A stretch of 64,000 nucleotides of DNA from Thamnaconus septentrionalis (lineage: Eukaryota; Chordata; Actinopteri; Tetraodontiformes; Monacanthidae): contig CM020507.1 of assembly GCA_009823395.1 (NCBI GenBank), positions 13,258,001 to 13,322,000 on the forward strand, read 5' to 3'. The first letter of the stretch is position 1, and every line of letters starts with the position of its first letter. The notes beneath the pieces are model-generated. The model saw nothing but the letters and a program-made list of their open reading frames with translations, was not told where the DNA came from and did no database searches. Below, piece by piece: positions 1-13,243 of the stretch. The translations under genes and the position numbers were made by a program.

Positions 1-77
1 TTCCTCGCCTCTACCCATCGAATAAAGGGGCCTATAATGAAAATGCTGCGTTAAATTATTAACGGAATTTATGCGGG

Positions 78-80
<3 letters not shown>

Positions 81-135
<55 letters not shown>
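81..135. repeat. (GT)n microsatellite
   Basis: An uninterrupted GT dinucleotide run of about 55 bp. Confidence 0.95.
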
Positions 136-136
<1 letters not shown>

Positions 137-1116
137 TGATCACACGTCCATCTGCAGAGAGTTCGCGTCGCGGTTATGGGAGGGATTGGGTTTCAGTAAA
201 CACCTGTAAACGAGATTGGAAAAACGAATGAAACGAAATACATTAAGAACAACAAGAAAATGTCGTACAGGTATATTTCAAATTGTAAAATTTTCTTTCA
301 TTCGAGCAGCATTTTAAAAAAACAACAACTTGAAGTAGGCTTGTCAAAATGGGGGAGAATACAAGCTTGTAATTTATTTCCAAACTGTGCGTCAGTTGCG
401 TTCACCATAAATATATAATTTACTCTCATATTACTTCTAGTTTTGTTTCGTTAAAGCACATTTCTTGGCAACCGCGAGACGCCAAAACAGGCCACTTTCA
501 ACAGGTGGGATGCTGCTCAGGTCGAGGTTTCACTGTTTCACCCGCATCAATTATTCACCAGCGGACATTATGAAAAATAACGACAGAGAGGTGGAGTCCA
601 GGCCGACTGACACGTGTTCATGCTGTTGTTTGTCAAAGAAGAAAGTGCGTCTCTTCTTTCAGCAGAAATCTACCCAACATTGCACCTCTTCAATGCAATT
701 TAACAAAAAGAAAATATAGATAGAAAATATAAATACTTTTAGAAGCCGGTTTATTAATGAAATATATGAGAAAATAATATGCAATAAATCTACATCTTCA
801 AGAAAGGGTCATGTAAGAATATAGAAATAAATACATAAAAAAGCATTTTTTTCTTTTCTTTTTTTTTTTAAATGCATTTTTTCAAGCTCAGCCAAACATA
901 AAGTTGGGCTCAGTTTGTTGACAAAATTCCTGTAGTCCCAAGGGGCTTTTCAATGTGTTAGAAAACTCAAAGGCCAACCTCATTTGAAAACATATATTCA
1001 ATAATAATAAGTGCATTCCTCAGCTCTTTTTTTTTAATGAAAAGAAAGACACCCACATCTTAGGCGAGATGGTGATCAGCAAGCAGAGTTGTGTGCTGTC
1101 CAAAGAGCCACAGGTC

Positions 1117-1220
1117 CCTCTCTCCCTCTCTCTCTCTCTCTCCCTCACTCTCTCTCACTCTCTCTCTCTGGGGACCCTGAACAAAAGGCAGAACTCGGCC
1201 ATAGTCTCCATCTGCTGTCC

Positions 1221-1306
<86 letters not shown>
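1117..1306. repeat. (CT)n ... (GA)n inverted microsatellite pair
   Basis: A slightly interrupted CT tract (1117-1169) is followed after about 53 bp by a pure GA tract (1223-1306). The two tracts are complementary on one strand, so the pair can fold into a long hairpin. Confidence 0.9.
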
Positions 1307-1311
<5 letters not shown>

Positions 1312-1546
1312 AAGAGAGTGAGGCCTGGGTGCAGTGAGGAAGAGGGGAGAGCGAGGAGTCGACAACAGGATGGGCAGGACAGTGGAGGGGAACCGACCAC
1401 TTGATGGTGTCCTGATCACTGACTGACACACCAGTGGCTCCGGCCTGTTTGATGTGGCCCTCGGTCCCCTGCAGCCTTCACCTCTCGTTAGCCACCGCAG
1501 GCAGCCCTGCATTGTGGTGCAGTACTGTAGCGTAACCTGTTGTGAT

Positions 1547-1568
1547 CACACACACACACACACACACA
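1547..1568. repeat. (CA)n microsatellite
   Basis: Short CA run of about 22 bp. Confidence 0.9.
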
Positions 1569-2661
1569 GCAAGCGTGACGCAAGCAGCACCTGTTGCACC
1601 TCGTGCTCCACCTGAGTAATGGCATAAATAGTTAATGGGCTTCCTTGTTGCTGTTACACCAACAATGGCATTGCTATTCTTCTTCTGTCGGTTTTTTCTC
1701 ATTGTGACGGTGACCTATTGGAATTCAGAATGAAGTTTTGTTTTAGTGCTCTGTCGTCTACACAGCACATAGCACTGAGTAAAGTTTGATTGGCAATGCT
1801 GCACTGAACATTTAGTCTAAATCGTGAGTCATCGATTAATGTCCAACTATACGTAGATGAACTGAAATATTTGAAAATTGTGTGTATAATTTAAAACCAA
1901 ATCTTTAAAATGACACATGAATACAAACAAAGATGAAGCATCACTGCATTTATCGCGATATTACTTTGTTTTTGCATTGTTGTACATCTGTTGCAGCTGC
2001 AATTACATATGTAAAACTATTAAAACTAGTTTTAGTAAAACTAGTTTTATGTTTTCATTCTCAATGAATTCAAGAGCCTCAACCTCAACTCAATGCAGCG
2101 TCAAAGTGCTTCAACAAAGTTGCATCCATGTCACATCATATAATTCACCATAAATTCAATGTGTATTTTCAGATAGAATAACAAAACATGAGATTTCTTT
2201 ATTTTTCAGTCTTCATAGCTGAGGCAAGTTGTGTAAGTCCAAAATCTGAAAGAAGTTTTACAGTCTGAACTTGAAATGTTTTTAAAATCTGACATTTGTA
2301 TTTTTGTGTTTTTTATTTCATTTTTCAGCCTTCAAGTATTGCTTTGTGCTTAAAAAATTGTTTTGCCGCAGTCGCAGCCAATCACCTTCCTCCTTCCAAC
2401 TCCATCCTCTGCATCATCTTCTCTCGCACCAACTAACTTCATGTCTTCTTTCACCATACCCATAACTCCCCCGCTTGATCTTCCTCAAAGTCACCTGACC
2501 ACATGTGATCACATGAAGCCCAACTAATGTGACTGCAGTTGTTCACACAATGAGTGAACTGTAAATGTACACTGACGGGGAGGCGTACAACTATTTTGAC
2601 AAAACACATCCTGTGGTTTCATCGTCGACAGGCAGCCCAGCCTCTAAACAGTGTCTGCCAC

Positions 2662-2693
<32 letters not shown>

Positions 2694-2724
2694 TGCACAC
2701 TCACACACACATGCACACACGCTG
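2662..2724. repeat. (CA)n microsatellite, interrupted
   Basis: A pure CA core to about 2688, followed by CA-rich sequence interrupted by ATG/TC bases. Confidence 0.85.
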
Positions 2725-3530
2725 ACAGTGTCACAGTGAGGATCCACGCACTGTCACCTGGAAGAAGATCATTTATCTCCACGGCTCCCTCCATGAAAGA
2801 GGTCTGTGGGTGAAGCGGGGTCTCCCAAGGCTTTGTTCTGGCCAGAGTTCAGCTTTTTGTGTCTGCCACCTTCAAAGCAAATGTACATGAACACGAACAT
2901 GAGGCTTCTTGGGTAACCAGTCCATTGAAGAGCAGCACAATGGTGATCCCAATTATCCACCGTGCTCAAAGCTCCTGCAGAATCGGTTACACAGCTTTGT
3001 GCGTGTGTGTCTGTGTGCGTGCGTGTGCGCGCGCTTCTGCATGGCGCGAGTGTGTGTATGTGAGCACATTCTGAATTTTTGCACGCTTCAGTCTGTCAGT
3101 GTTTGTGTCTTATCATGTGTGCTGCTCTGTGGAGATTTAACATGCGTGTAAGACAACAAACCGCATCACAACACTGAACCAATGACTTTTATTCTGTGCA
3201 ATTGGATGTCATTTTTTCCCCACAGTGAGTTATTCACTGCTTTGCACTCAGTTCAAATGTATGTCTCTCTCTCTGTGTAATGTCATTTCCCAATGCAGGA
3301 AACACCTCGGATACAAGTGTATTTACACCCCATTGATGCAGTGTGACTTCCAGCAGGGTCGGGTTTCCTGCAGCAGAGACCTTCACTCCAAACGTCTCAC
3401 ACCCACACACAAAAAAGGAACCTGCGGAAGCTCCGGAAGTGATTTGGCTGCAGGTGCTTTTCTATCTTTTTCACACCTTGGAACATGAGAGGTGTGTGAG
3501 CTGGCGGGAGTGCGGGGAGGTGAGTTCTGC

Positions 3531-3568
<38 letters not shown>

Positions 3569-3572
3569 GTGT
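3531..3572. repeat. (GT)n/(GC)n microsatellite
   Basis: A GT run with a short GCGCGC interruption near 3553-3560, which is potentially Z-DNA forming. Confidence 0.85.
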
Positions 3573-4639
3573 TTCGGTGTGTCTTCAAACACGTGTCGTC
3601 GTTTTTTTCCACAGCCTGCACACGCTTGGCTGTTCACTCGACACCCTCACGTAATTTTTCTTTCTTACCACATGTAACCCCACCTGGCAGCCTGCCAGAT
3701 TCACATGTACTGTACGGACGTACATAGAGACAACATGGGGCGAGTCATCGTGAGTCAGCCAGATGAGTCATATTGGACCCAAACTCATTATCCTGCATCG
3801 CTGCAAAAGATGTCTTTTGTATGTAACCCAGAGGACAAACAAAATGAAATGTGTTTTTATGCATTAAAAATATATTTTTTTAATGCAAAAAAATTATTTT
3901 TGGAAAAAGATCTGAAAACACCTTGGCAAGAGAGAGTGGAAGTGATGGAGGGATGACGTTAAGGTTTGCCGCTCGTCCTCCAACTCCCGACTACTAAAAT
4001 GCGAAGAAGTGCTGAGGTCAGAAGCCCACCATCGAACAAGCGAACTTTGGGCAGAAGAGGAAGAAGCTGCTCTTTCCTCCTCGTCCCCTCCCCCGCTCAC
4101 CTGTTACGCTAACCGCCTCTCCTCTCTTGTCCCCTCGCGGCCCATTGTACAGTTGCCTCGGCGGATCTGCTTTCAGCTCGCTGCCCTACTCAAGCGAGGG
4201 ATACAGTATATTGAAAGAGATTTTGCTTGTATTTGGTTCCGCTCCTTTTCAGGAGGCTGAAAGCCTGGCCTCCATGCTGCCTCACCCTCCCTCCCTGCGC
4301 TGTCCGGTTCCCAGGGGACCCCCACTCTTTAGCGGCCTGGCCAGGGTGGAGCAGCGTCAGAGTGGGGCAAGGAGGGAGCAGACAAGGGTATCGCTTACAG
4401 CCTTCCTGCATGCGGAGAGGGCACAGACTGCCACAGTGCAACCCCTCAACTCTCCTGTCTGCCTCTGTCTGGTGTACACAGACAGTATATATAGCACAGG
4501 CTGCGCTACTGATGCCGCTTGGAATAATACACCTGCATGTCCAGTTCTCATCCTGACACCTGGAGTACTTGTAAATATAGGCCTTCCTTGTTCTCACACT
4601 TCATAGGTGAGGGATGATCTGGAAACAACTCTCCAAACA

Positions 4640-5000
4640 GAGTACTCACTGGTAATCTCCAGGCAGAGTTATTCCAGGTCAATGTTGGAGTGAAGCAAGG
4701 CTGTGTCTTGGCACCAGTCCTCCTCACTCTCTTCCATCTCCGACCTCTTCCATCGTGCCCTACGACGCAGTGATGGCGTTCCTTTCAAATAGCGTCTTGA
4801 TGGAAGTCTTTTTAACATCTGGCAACTCCGGGCCCATACAAAAATGGAGACAGTCCAGATCTGCGAACTGCAGTATGCCGATGACTGTGGAATCTTTGCA
4901 CACAGCTCAGAGTCTATGCAGCATTCCCTGAACATGACCTGCATTCTGTACCAATCCTTTAGTCTTCAGGTCAACATCCAGAAAACTGAAGTCATGTCGT
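4640..5000 (+). mobile_element. Broken LINE reverse-transcriptase remnant
   Basis: Conceptual translation across several frames recovers two signature blocks of non-LTR reverse transcriptases. The first is a VGVKQGCVLAP block at about 4687-4722. The second is a catalytic LQYADDCG block at about 4870-4890, followed by a KTEV motif near 4983-4996. Stops and frameshifts lie between them, so the copy is dead. The KQGC...YADD...KTEV order is that of fish LINEs; I do not assign a clade. It lies in gene-free sequence. Confidence 0.75.
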
Positions 5001-7608
5001 AACTCATCACCCAACAGGCCACTTGTGCCAGAGCAATTATTAGATTGCACAACTCAAATCAGCTAAGTAGTTCTGAAAAGCGTACCCAACTACACCAAAG
5101 GACCAACGGCAGCGGCGTTGAATCCCCAATCCACCCCCTTGGAGCAAGCGTCATCGTCGGAGACTTAACAGACGTGTTCATCAGTGTTGAGGAGTAACAA
5201 GTACATGTGACGTTGTTACGTAATTGAATTTCAAAATGAAAAAAAAACTGTAGTCCATTACGTTACTGGAGAAAGACTTTGTAATTAGATTACAGTTTCT
5301 TGTGGAATTATTCATGATTACAATTTAAATTCAATCATACCCATTTTTACAAAAAACTCTTTTTGCTACTGTGTTATTCTAGATGACAAACTAGCATGAA
5401 ATAAGCATGTTGAAAAATACACCATCACAGCCAGCTTGATAGTAAATGTTAATGAAACACAAAAGTGTATTTAAAAAATTACATTGGTTAAATAAATCTG
5501 CACAAATGTGTACACTGTTGCTGATGCTGTTTATAGTGGCCTTTCTTTGCTTTAATCTCTCTTTATGACAAACAGGCCCTGTAACACCACTTTGTCTGTC
5601 AATAAACTCTTTGTACTTCCACACCAGCCTTTGAAATGATGATACAAAACAAATACATTGTAGTTTAGGTTGACCCCGGGCTCTATGTATGTCTAAGTGC
5701 TTCTTGTGTACTTGTGAATCATCCTCAGGTGAATCTCTCCTGACTGCACGAAGCTACTCACTTTAAGAGGAGCTGTGCTCTCGTGTACTTCTCGACTGGT
5801 TGGTGGTTTACACACAGCCGGGGCTTCAGGGCGTATTCACAAGCAACAAGCACCCCCTGTGAGAGTAAAACAACAGCACACCGCTTCCCACAGTGAGGGG
5901 ATTGGATTAACACAACTCGAGGACAGGAAACCCAACAAAGGGCCTGTGAACCTCAACCCTCGATGAAAATACCGTAAATGCCTCCACTGCACTTTTCATC
6001 ATTGCACTTTAGGGGCTCAATTAAGGCTTCTGAAGCTTACCGTACTTTCCTCCCATCCCTCACTATACCTGTTGTCAGTGGGTCGGCTGTGCCTGCAGGG
6101 CATCTTTAGAAGTAAAAGACCCTCAGTGAGGCACCAGATCCCAGCAGGATAACACAGCTAATATAGCCAGACATTTCCTACTGCTGTAACGGATTAGCAG
6201 GCCTCTCTGCAGGGTAACACAAACACATAAACAATGGTCACCATCCTGACTGAGATAAGGCTCATATAGCAGCTGTTTAACTTGACTATTTCTGCTGGTA
6301 AGACGATTAATTTTTTCTACAAATATGACTTTCTGATCAAGTCACTTTCAGTATTACATGTCTTTTATTAGTATTACAGAGTGTTGTAGACTGTTAGACA
6401 ACATGAATACAATGTGTTTGTAGTGTTTCTTCTGTCTGACGACCATTGTAGATTGCTGAAAGTGACAGGTCTGCAATGCTTTTTGCAAAATGACTCGGGG
6501 GAGATATCATTTTTTCTCGCTGGATCTCAGAAATTTCTCGCATCTGAAACAAGACACGAGTAATTTCTGAGATCCAGTGACTGTTTGTTTTCTATTTTCT
6601 GCTCCCGCCGTCCTTATCTTCATCCCTCCTCCCAGATTACTGCTACAGCCTGTCTGTTTTCAGACCATTAAGGCCAATCTACATTCTCTCCAAGCGAGGG
6701 GTGATGGGGGTTTGGGGTGGGGTCTCCCCTGGAGATCAGTGACGCCTCACTGACCACATCAATCAATCATCCACCCTCTGACTAACTCTGTCCCGCTCCC
6801 CTTTGTGTCTCTCTGTATGTCTCCATATCACTGTGTCTCGCCTACAGGACTTTAATAATCAGGCTCATCCGTCTTTCCCACACATAACATGGGAACTGCT
6901 TATTACGGAAGCACAAAGAAATGTTCTGAAGCTATAGTCAACAGAGAGGGACTGCCGTGGCCGACGCTTCTGTTGGTGAATTATTTTGAGCAACAAGTAA
7001 CTTTAAAGACAAAAAAAAAAAAATCATCATTCACGTCATCAAAAAACGAGGACGCTTTCAAATACCTTTCATGCGAAAAATTAGGTTTAAAGTCTCAGGT
7101 GTTTCTTTTGTCTCTTAAAGAAGGTTCCTTTAAGTGCCACACATCCGTCCCAAGCATCTGTGCACCTTACTGTATGCCAGAAGACCCCTTGTCTTCTCCT
7201 CACAACAGGGCTAACAACGTAAAATCTGTAAGAAAGGTGAAGCAACAAAAGGGATCAGTTGAACTTGAACTCTGCGTGTTGTAAAAGAGGTTTTGTTGTT
7301 ACATTGCCCTCATGGGAGGTCACTTTCTGTGAGACAAAATGCAGGCCACATGCATTTCCGTGTCAATTGTATTGCCATAGTAGAGTGGGTTTTTTTTCAG
7401 TCCAAGATTTGGTTTCCTTGACATGGATTGAAGGTTAAAAAAAAAAAAAAAGAAAAAAGGAAAAAAAAGTGAATTTTTGTTGCTTTCAACATTAAATGTT
7501 AAACAAATTAGCTAAATTTGGCCATAGCAAAACTGCCGCTTGGGTTTGAGATGAAAAGAATCATAAGTTTGTGGTCAATTATCAGCTGCCAGTATGGTCA
7601 TATATGCG
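5001..7608. other. Gene-free AT-rich stretch
   Basis: No gene is supported. Around 5200-5310 there is a TTACGTAATT/ATTAGATTACAG-rich segment that looks like a dispersed fish repeat. An open frame of 131 codons at 6889-7284 has no recognisable domain and no flanking splice or promoter signal, so I do not call it a gene. Confidence 0.5.
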
Positions 7609-7805
7609 TCCCAGCCACTTTATTAGATACAACTTCCAATTCAAATAGCTGATCAACCACTGATCACAGAGAAAAACTCACCGTTTAGGCACGCAGACAT
7701 GGTGAAACCACTTGCAGAATGGAGAAAGGAGACTAAAGGGACTTTGAACCTGGTGAACGTGGTTGTTGGAGTTGGGTATTTCACATTCCCTGGGAAGGTG
7801 ACAGT
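7609..7805 (-). mobile_element. Dispersed transposon remnant, copy 1
   Basis: Begins with a CCACTTTATTAGATAC end and continues through an ATGGTGAAACC...GAATGGAGAAAGG...GACTTTGAACCTGGTGAACG...GTTGTTGGAG...GTATTTC series. The same ordered blocks occur reverse-complemented in the copy at about 12,880-13,243. I recognise this as a widespread fish repeat whose intact copies encode part of a helix-turn-helix transposase. The Tc1-like assignment is from memory and tentative. This copy is truncated and diverged. Confidence 0.6.
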
Positions 7806-8225
7806 ATGGGATGTATGGCCAGCCCATCCAATTTGTCATGGCTGTTATACCTTTATTCCTCGTCCTGCCCAAGCCACTTTAGCCACCTGTTTTTACTCAC
7901 CTCCTTATTTGCTTGTCCTCCTTTTCCTCCTCACCTCTCTTCTAGCAGCCCCCATCAGGAGGAACCTAATAGGAAATCAAAGTTTCTGGGGAAAGAATGG
8001 AGCGTGGCTTAGCATTACCGTCCCCTGGGTCCTCCCTGCTGAAAGAGGAGTGCAGAAAAGGCTCTATGCTGGCACTGTGGTGGGGAAGGTTAATGCAGCA
8101 GATAGTCTTTCTTCTGCTCTTTTTCCAAAAAAAAAATGTCCAGTCTGTTTTTGTTCTTCCACTGATAAACTTTTTTCCTGCAATCCAAAACACAATCCTT
8201 TTACGACCAAATACACCCCTTGGCC

Positions 8226-8226
<1 letters not shown>

Positions 8227-8285
<59 letters not shown>

Positions 8286-8298
8286 GTGTGTGTGTGTG
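8227..8298. repeat. (TG)n microsatellite
   Basis: A TG run of about 72 bp with one C interruption at 8281. Confidence 0.95.
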
Positions 8299-8299
8299 C

Positions 8300-10535
8300 T
8301 TCAAGCACCACATAGCTTGTCCCCACCTGGCACTGCAGTGCAGTAGTTGACTTCATGACTTCATGGCCGATGTGAACTCACGTCCTTCTCACGTCAGTTG
8401 TCTCAGCAAGGCTTTGCAAAGGCTTTCCTTGCCAAACAACTGCATTAACCAATGCTATTCTCTCTCCACCTCTTTAAAACATTGCTCGACAATAATTGGG
8501 TGCAAATATCATAGCTCTGAGCCAAATTGACCAGAGCGGTCGCAGGTGGCACAATAGTATCAACACATCATATCAACGCAACCTGGTGATTTAAGCAGCT
8601 GTCTGTATTGAGGTGCGAGGTTCCACATTGCAGTGATGTTGCTCAGGCGTTTTTTTATCATGTATTTGTGTGCAACACATACACATCTTTTCTGAATCGA
8701 TGACACCATAGTGCCCTGCCTCTCCCTTAACCCACAGCGACAATAACTACTTAATAACAGTAGTTAATAACAATCATCTCTTTACCAGTCCACATTAACG
8801 TCTCCTGTTTCACTGGCACCTTCATATTCACCACAATCGTCTTCTTTCACTTCATCTTTTTCTGCTTGTGTTTATTTACAATGCAAGAATTTTTCTTGCC
8901 TGTCTTCTTCTCTGATTCTCGTGTAATTATGTAGCGGCGTTATAGCGCCACTTACCGGCCTGGCATACATACTGAACAATAACAAAAGAAATACAGAATT
9001 TCGTGAGTGTCGATAAGGACAAGCGTCTGTGTCACTTCCTGTCTAGGACGAAAAAGGATAAAATGCATATTGGTGGACATCATGAGTGCTAGTTAGTAAG
9101 TTGTAGGGATCATAAGCGCCGGTTAACCAGGGATGAAAAGCCAAGTGAAAGTGAAAGCTAAACCATAAATTAGGGCTGAATTTGTTTTTAAGATTTGCCC
9201 CCCCCCTACCACCACCACTACTACCAACACCTGAAATTGAGCAGCCAGGATCCTGCTGTGTTAAGCCGCTTAAACACTCAGGGGCGAGGATAGACTTCAG
9301 TGAGCACCTGTGGGCTTGGGGAAACGTGAAGAGGAGCGATTGTCGGAGTGAAGCACAGGCCGGGATGAAGTTGATGAAAACACGTCACATTTGGTAAGAA
9401 ATAAAAAAAGAAAATCTTGTCTGGGCTAAAAGTGATGCTGCAGTATCCAGAGCAGAGGAAGAAGCAAAGTCCAGCGCCACCAGCATTTCCTCCCCTGTGG
9501 TCCCTCCATACCTTCCCCCTTTTGCTACCTGGCCTCCCCCTCCCCACACGCCTGCACACCACCCACCTGCCCTCTGTGCTCCCCCCAACAGAAGAGTTCG
9601 GATTCTTGGAAGGTGTTGGGTGTCTACAGTGTCACAACTAAACAAAACCATTTGAAAACAAAGTGGGCCGGTGAATGTGCCGGCGCAATCCGAGCCCACC
9701 GCCTTTGTGGCCGCAGAGAAAAACGGCCTCTCAGAATCAAGGGGATGGAGGACGGGCAGGGGGAGGCGCGCCATTTCAATCGGCAGGTTATCCGCCCGTC
9801 CACCCAGCCAGCTCTGCTTTAACCTCCACCTCCTCTCGGCCCCGCACACCCACACTTTTAAGTGCACCCTTCAAAGGTGAACATGCTATCCGAAACAGAG
9901 CTGTCTGTGTTGCTCTGCCTCCAAGAACAAGATACTCCCTCTCGCTTCCTTTCTCTTGTTTCTCCTTTTCTTCAAAGCCCCTTGCGTTTGCCCTTTCGCA
10001 GCCTCATATTTGAAGTAATGGCATTTTCTTTCAATAATCTCCAAAGAACTAAGGAGTTTTGAAAATTACAGTTGACCCCCTGGCTAGCATCACCAGGGGC
10101 GAGGTAACATTGGAAAGTTGACAGTTTAGCCACGTGGCAAATTGAAAGTTGGGGCAAAACTATGACTAACTCGAACACGTGTCGTTTGGGTGGAAGGGCA
10201 ATGACGGCATTTTGAGTCATCCTGCTGTTTTCTAGAGATTGAGACTCAAGAGGTTTAAATATGAGAGCACTCGTGTCACAAGACTAAACAATGTGTGCAT
10301 TGTATGGTGACATAATCTCCTAAAATGTTCTGTGCGAGCGGCAGAGACGTAGGCCGATGAAAGATCAATATTGTTCTTGTTTCTACCTTCAGATGAAGAT
10401 ATTTTAGCTCAACGATGCTTATTGATGCAGTGGATTTCGGTCATTGTATAGTTTGTCTTGTCATTCTCTTTTGAAAAGAAAAACAATCAAGCCGATCATT
10501 ATTCTTGTCAGTGTACTGCTGATTATGAGAAAGTG

Positions 10536-10537
<2 letters not shown>
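8300..10537. other. Gene-free stretch
   Basis: No gene is supported. A GC-rich, non-repetitive block at about 9640-9870 (pyrimidine-rich to its left) may be a conserved or regulatory element, but only an alignment could show this. A short motif at 9033-9053 recurs inverted at 14,377-14,399. Confidence 0.45.
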
Positions 10538-10578
<41 letters not shown>

Positions 10579-10682
10579 AGCCTGATGGACTGTCTGTCAA
10601 TCATCGTCTGAGTTAATTATTTTGTCACCCCGCTGGGTGTGAGTCTGTGTCAGGAACTCTGACCCGGAGACCTGGGGTTGGG

Positions 10683-10729
<47 letters not shown>
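10538..10729. repeat. (GT)n ... (AC)n inverted microsatellite pair
   Basis: A GT tract (10538-10577) and an AC tract (10684-10729) are separated by 106 bp of unique sequence and are mutually complementary on one strand. Confidence 0.9.
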
Positions 10730-10732
<3 letters not shown>

Positions 10733-11029
10733 ATTCTCCAGGGTAAAGAGGTCCACCCATGTACTTCCACGGTTGGTCCATTGGCCACCTGACTGGCCAC
10801 AGTGGTGACCAGGACATGGCGAGCGTTCGTCAGTTCCCTGCATCACACATCACTGTGGACTTCCTAAACAGGAATCTTGTGAAAAAAAAACAAAAAAACC
10901 TGTGACTAACGGCCAAGATGTCTCGTTGTTGGATGAGATAACCAGTTTTATTGACAGGAAGGACGTTGTATAGACTTGCCATACTTGCTATTTTTAATTT
11001 AACAAAATAATGTACAATCTCAACATGTA

Positions 11030-11128
11030 ATTGCTTTGATTTGTTTTACTCTGAAAAGTACCTTGTGCACCGTTTGGCTGTTGGAAGTTGCTATATAAAT
11101 AAAATTTGATTGATTAATTGATTGATGT
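11030..11128 (+). mobile_element. Non-LTR retroelement 3' tail
   Basis: The sequence GCTATATAAATAAAATTTG followed by an ATTGATTGATTG tail is the kind of 3' terminus seen on fish LINE/SINE copies ending in a short tandem repeat. Only the terminus is recognisable. The family is not assigned. Confidence 0.5.
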
Positions 11129-12879
11129 AATTGATGGCAGTGATGCAAAAAGGAAAATATTTCAAGCCTTCATGCATATATATGTGTACACACATACACA
11201 CATATGTGTGTGTTAAAATGCTTAAATCACTTTATCCCTCAGAATATCTAAAGATCTAATAGAGGTTTAAGATGAAATATATATGAAACTGTGTGTGTGT
11301 GTATGTGTGTGGATGCAGGAAGGAGCAGGACGTTTGGAGTTTCAGGAATTCTGCCAGCAGCACAATAGGATGCCCTTCACGATGGTCCTTTCTTTCTAAC
11401 CACTGGACTCAGGGAGCCAAACAACACAATGCAACACACCAACCTGTTCCTGTTCCAGTCGCTGGTAAAGTCAGTCAGTGTTTTTGTCTTATCTGTTATA
11501 TGCACGTTATTTAACACATGCTCCTTTCTGCAGTGAATCATTTGCATGCAGTGGAATTGGTAAATAAGTAAATAACTAGCCACTTGAATTCCTCACATTT
11601 CTACATACTTACATCACATATATTTTACATGCAGATTTATTATTTCAATGCTTTGGACATGGACACGGGCCATTTCTCCCTAACTACGTATTAGCTGCTA
11701 TATTAACACCCTAAAGAAGAAAGCATGTCTGAAATATTACATAATATGACATTAAAAATATACAATATGTCATTGACCAGATGCTCCTGTGGTGCTGTGT
11801 GCATGGCCAACTAAAGGGTTCCTAATGTGAACCTTGATTTGTCTGTTTACATTGATAAAACTTTCAAAATTAGAATATTTTTCATTGTTTCCATCTCACA
11901 ATTTTAAGTAGAAGTGATTAAACACACTGGCAAAAGTGATAATTGTTCACTGACCCCAACGTCTGACATCAGTTATCAAAACTAAAGAATCAATTAAATC
12001 AAACAGCCAGCCATGAAGGAACCTCCCAGTGTGATCCAATAGACAGTGTGGCTGTAAATGTACAATAAGAGAAAGCTCCCATTTTAATCACATCTCTGAC
12101 AAAAAAAACCCTGCTCTTCATTTTCCCACTGGGGAGAAATAAAAGCTTGTACAATAACCAGCACCTACATGTGTCCCGCTCCATAAACTCCACCCCACAC
12201 TGTGAGCTAAATTGATGGAGAGTAACCCAGGAATGAAAATTAAAACACTGCCACCTTGTTTTTGGAGATGAAGGATGCCGAGTAAAATAAAGGTGAGCGC
12301 TGCGTTATCGGATTAACCCTCGACACAATCGCATCTGCGCAGATTTGCCTCTGCGGCGTAAATGCGATTGTTGGCAATAAGATGTCGATTAAGGGTCTGT
12401 GGCTGGACTATTGGAGGCTTTGTGCGAGTCTGCAGAGAAGGTGATTGGATTAGTGTGGGCCAGAGTGGGAAGCGTAGGGGGAGAGGGGCCGAATACTGAT
12501 GAGGAAGTCCTGGAGGAACCACCAGGCAAGTAGCACTTTTCAGCACAAGCTACGTTATTTTGTGTTTATATGTGTTTTTACTTTCTTTTTGAGAATGTCA
12601 GACCTTTATTGGAAAGAATGAGGACGGGTTTGTTTTGTCATCAATACAGAAAGGACAATGAAGAGCTGATCAATTCTTGTCTTCCAATCAAGAAGCAGCT
12701 CTATGCTGAGGACTCTCTGTCAGGTGCTGCTTCTGTCCTGCAGAAATACAGTTACATTTGCCTGCCTGTCAGTTTATAACAAAAACGTTTAACCTAGGTA
12801 TCTCACAAAGGTGATAAAGATTGGATGTGTTCACAGATGGTGTTCTACATACATTAAATGTAACCAGTGATGATTTGAG
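11129..12879. other. Gene-free AT-rich stretch
   Basis: I see no exon, RNA gene or clear repeat, apart from short TATATG/CACACA alternations around 11,170-11,310. Confidence 0.5.
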
Positions 12880-13243
12880 CTCCTGTTGTCTTTCTCTGCT
12901 CTCCAACCAGTCTGTCCATCCTGACCTGATTCCCTCCCATCTACCAGACACTTTCCTCCACACAACTGAATGTTTTCTCTCTTTGGGATCATTCTCTGTT
13001 TACCCCACAGATTGTTGTCATGTCATAAAAATCCTAGTAGATCAACAGCAGTTTGAGAAATACTCCCAGACCAGCAACAACGATGTTGACCACGTTCAAA
13101 GTCACTTCAATCAACTTTCTTCCCCCATTCTGATGGCCACGTTAAACTTCATCAAGTCGTTTACACCACATCTCCATGCCAAAATGGACTGAGTTGCTAC
13201 CAGTAATGGAACATCGTACCTAATAAAGTTGCTGGTGAGTGTA
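12880..13243 (+). mobile_element. Dispersed transposon remnant, copy 2
   Basis: Carries TTTGGGATCATTCTCTGT, AATCCTAGTAGATCAACAG, CACGTTCAAAGTCACTTCAA and a CCTAATAAAGTTGCTGGTGAG end, in that order. This is the reverse complement of the order at 7609-7805, so the same element family is present in opposite orientation. No intact transposase frame remains. Confidence 0.6.

Larger units (their letters stand above)
1..4600. other. Gene-free stretch with microsatellites
   Basis: I see no exon with coding character and flanking splice sites here. The longer open frames run through (GA)n/(CT)n or (CA)n tracts and are low-complexity artefacts. The stretch is AT-rich outside the repeats. It holds (GT)n at 81-135, the CT/GA pair at 1117-1306, and (CA)n at 1547-1568, 2662-2688 and 3531-3572 (as GT). 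A regulatory role cannot be judged by eye. Confidence 0.6.

Noticed and set aside
1060..1512. Open frame of 150 codons on the minus strand
   Set aside because: It is driven by the CT/GA microsatellites (serine-leucine repeats) and has no domain or splice context.
6889..7284. Open frame of 131 codons, plus strand
   Set aside because: No recognisable domain, no promoter or splice signals, and ordinary AT-rich composition. It is compatible with chance.
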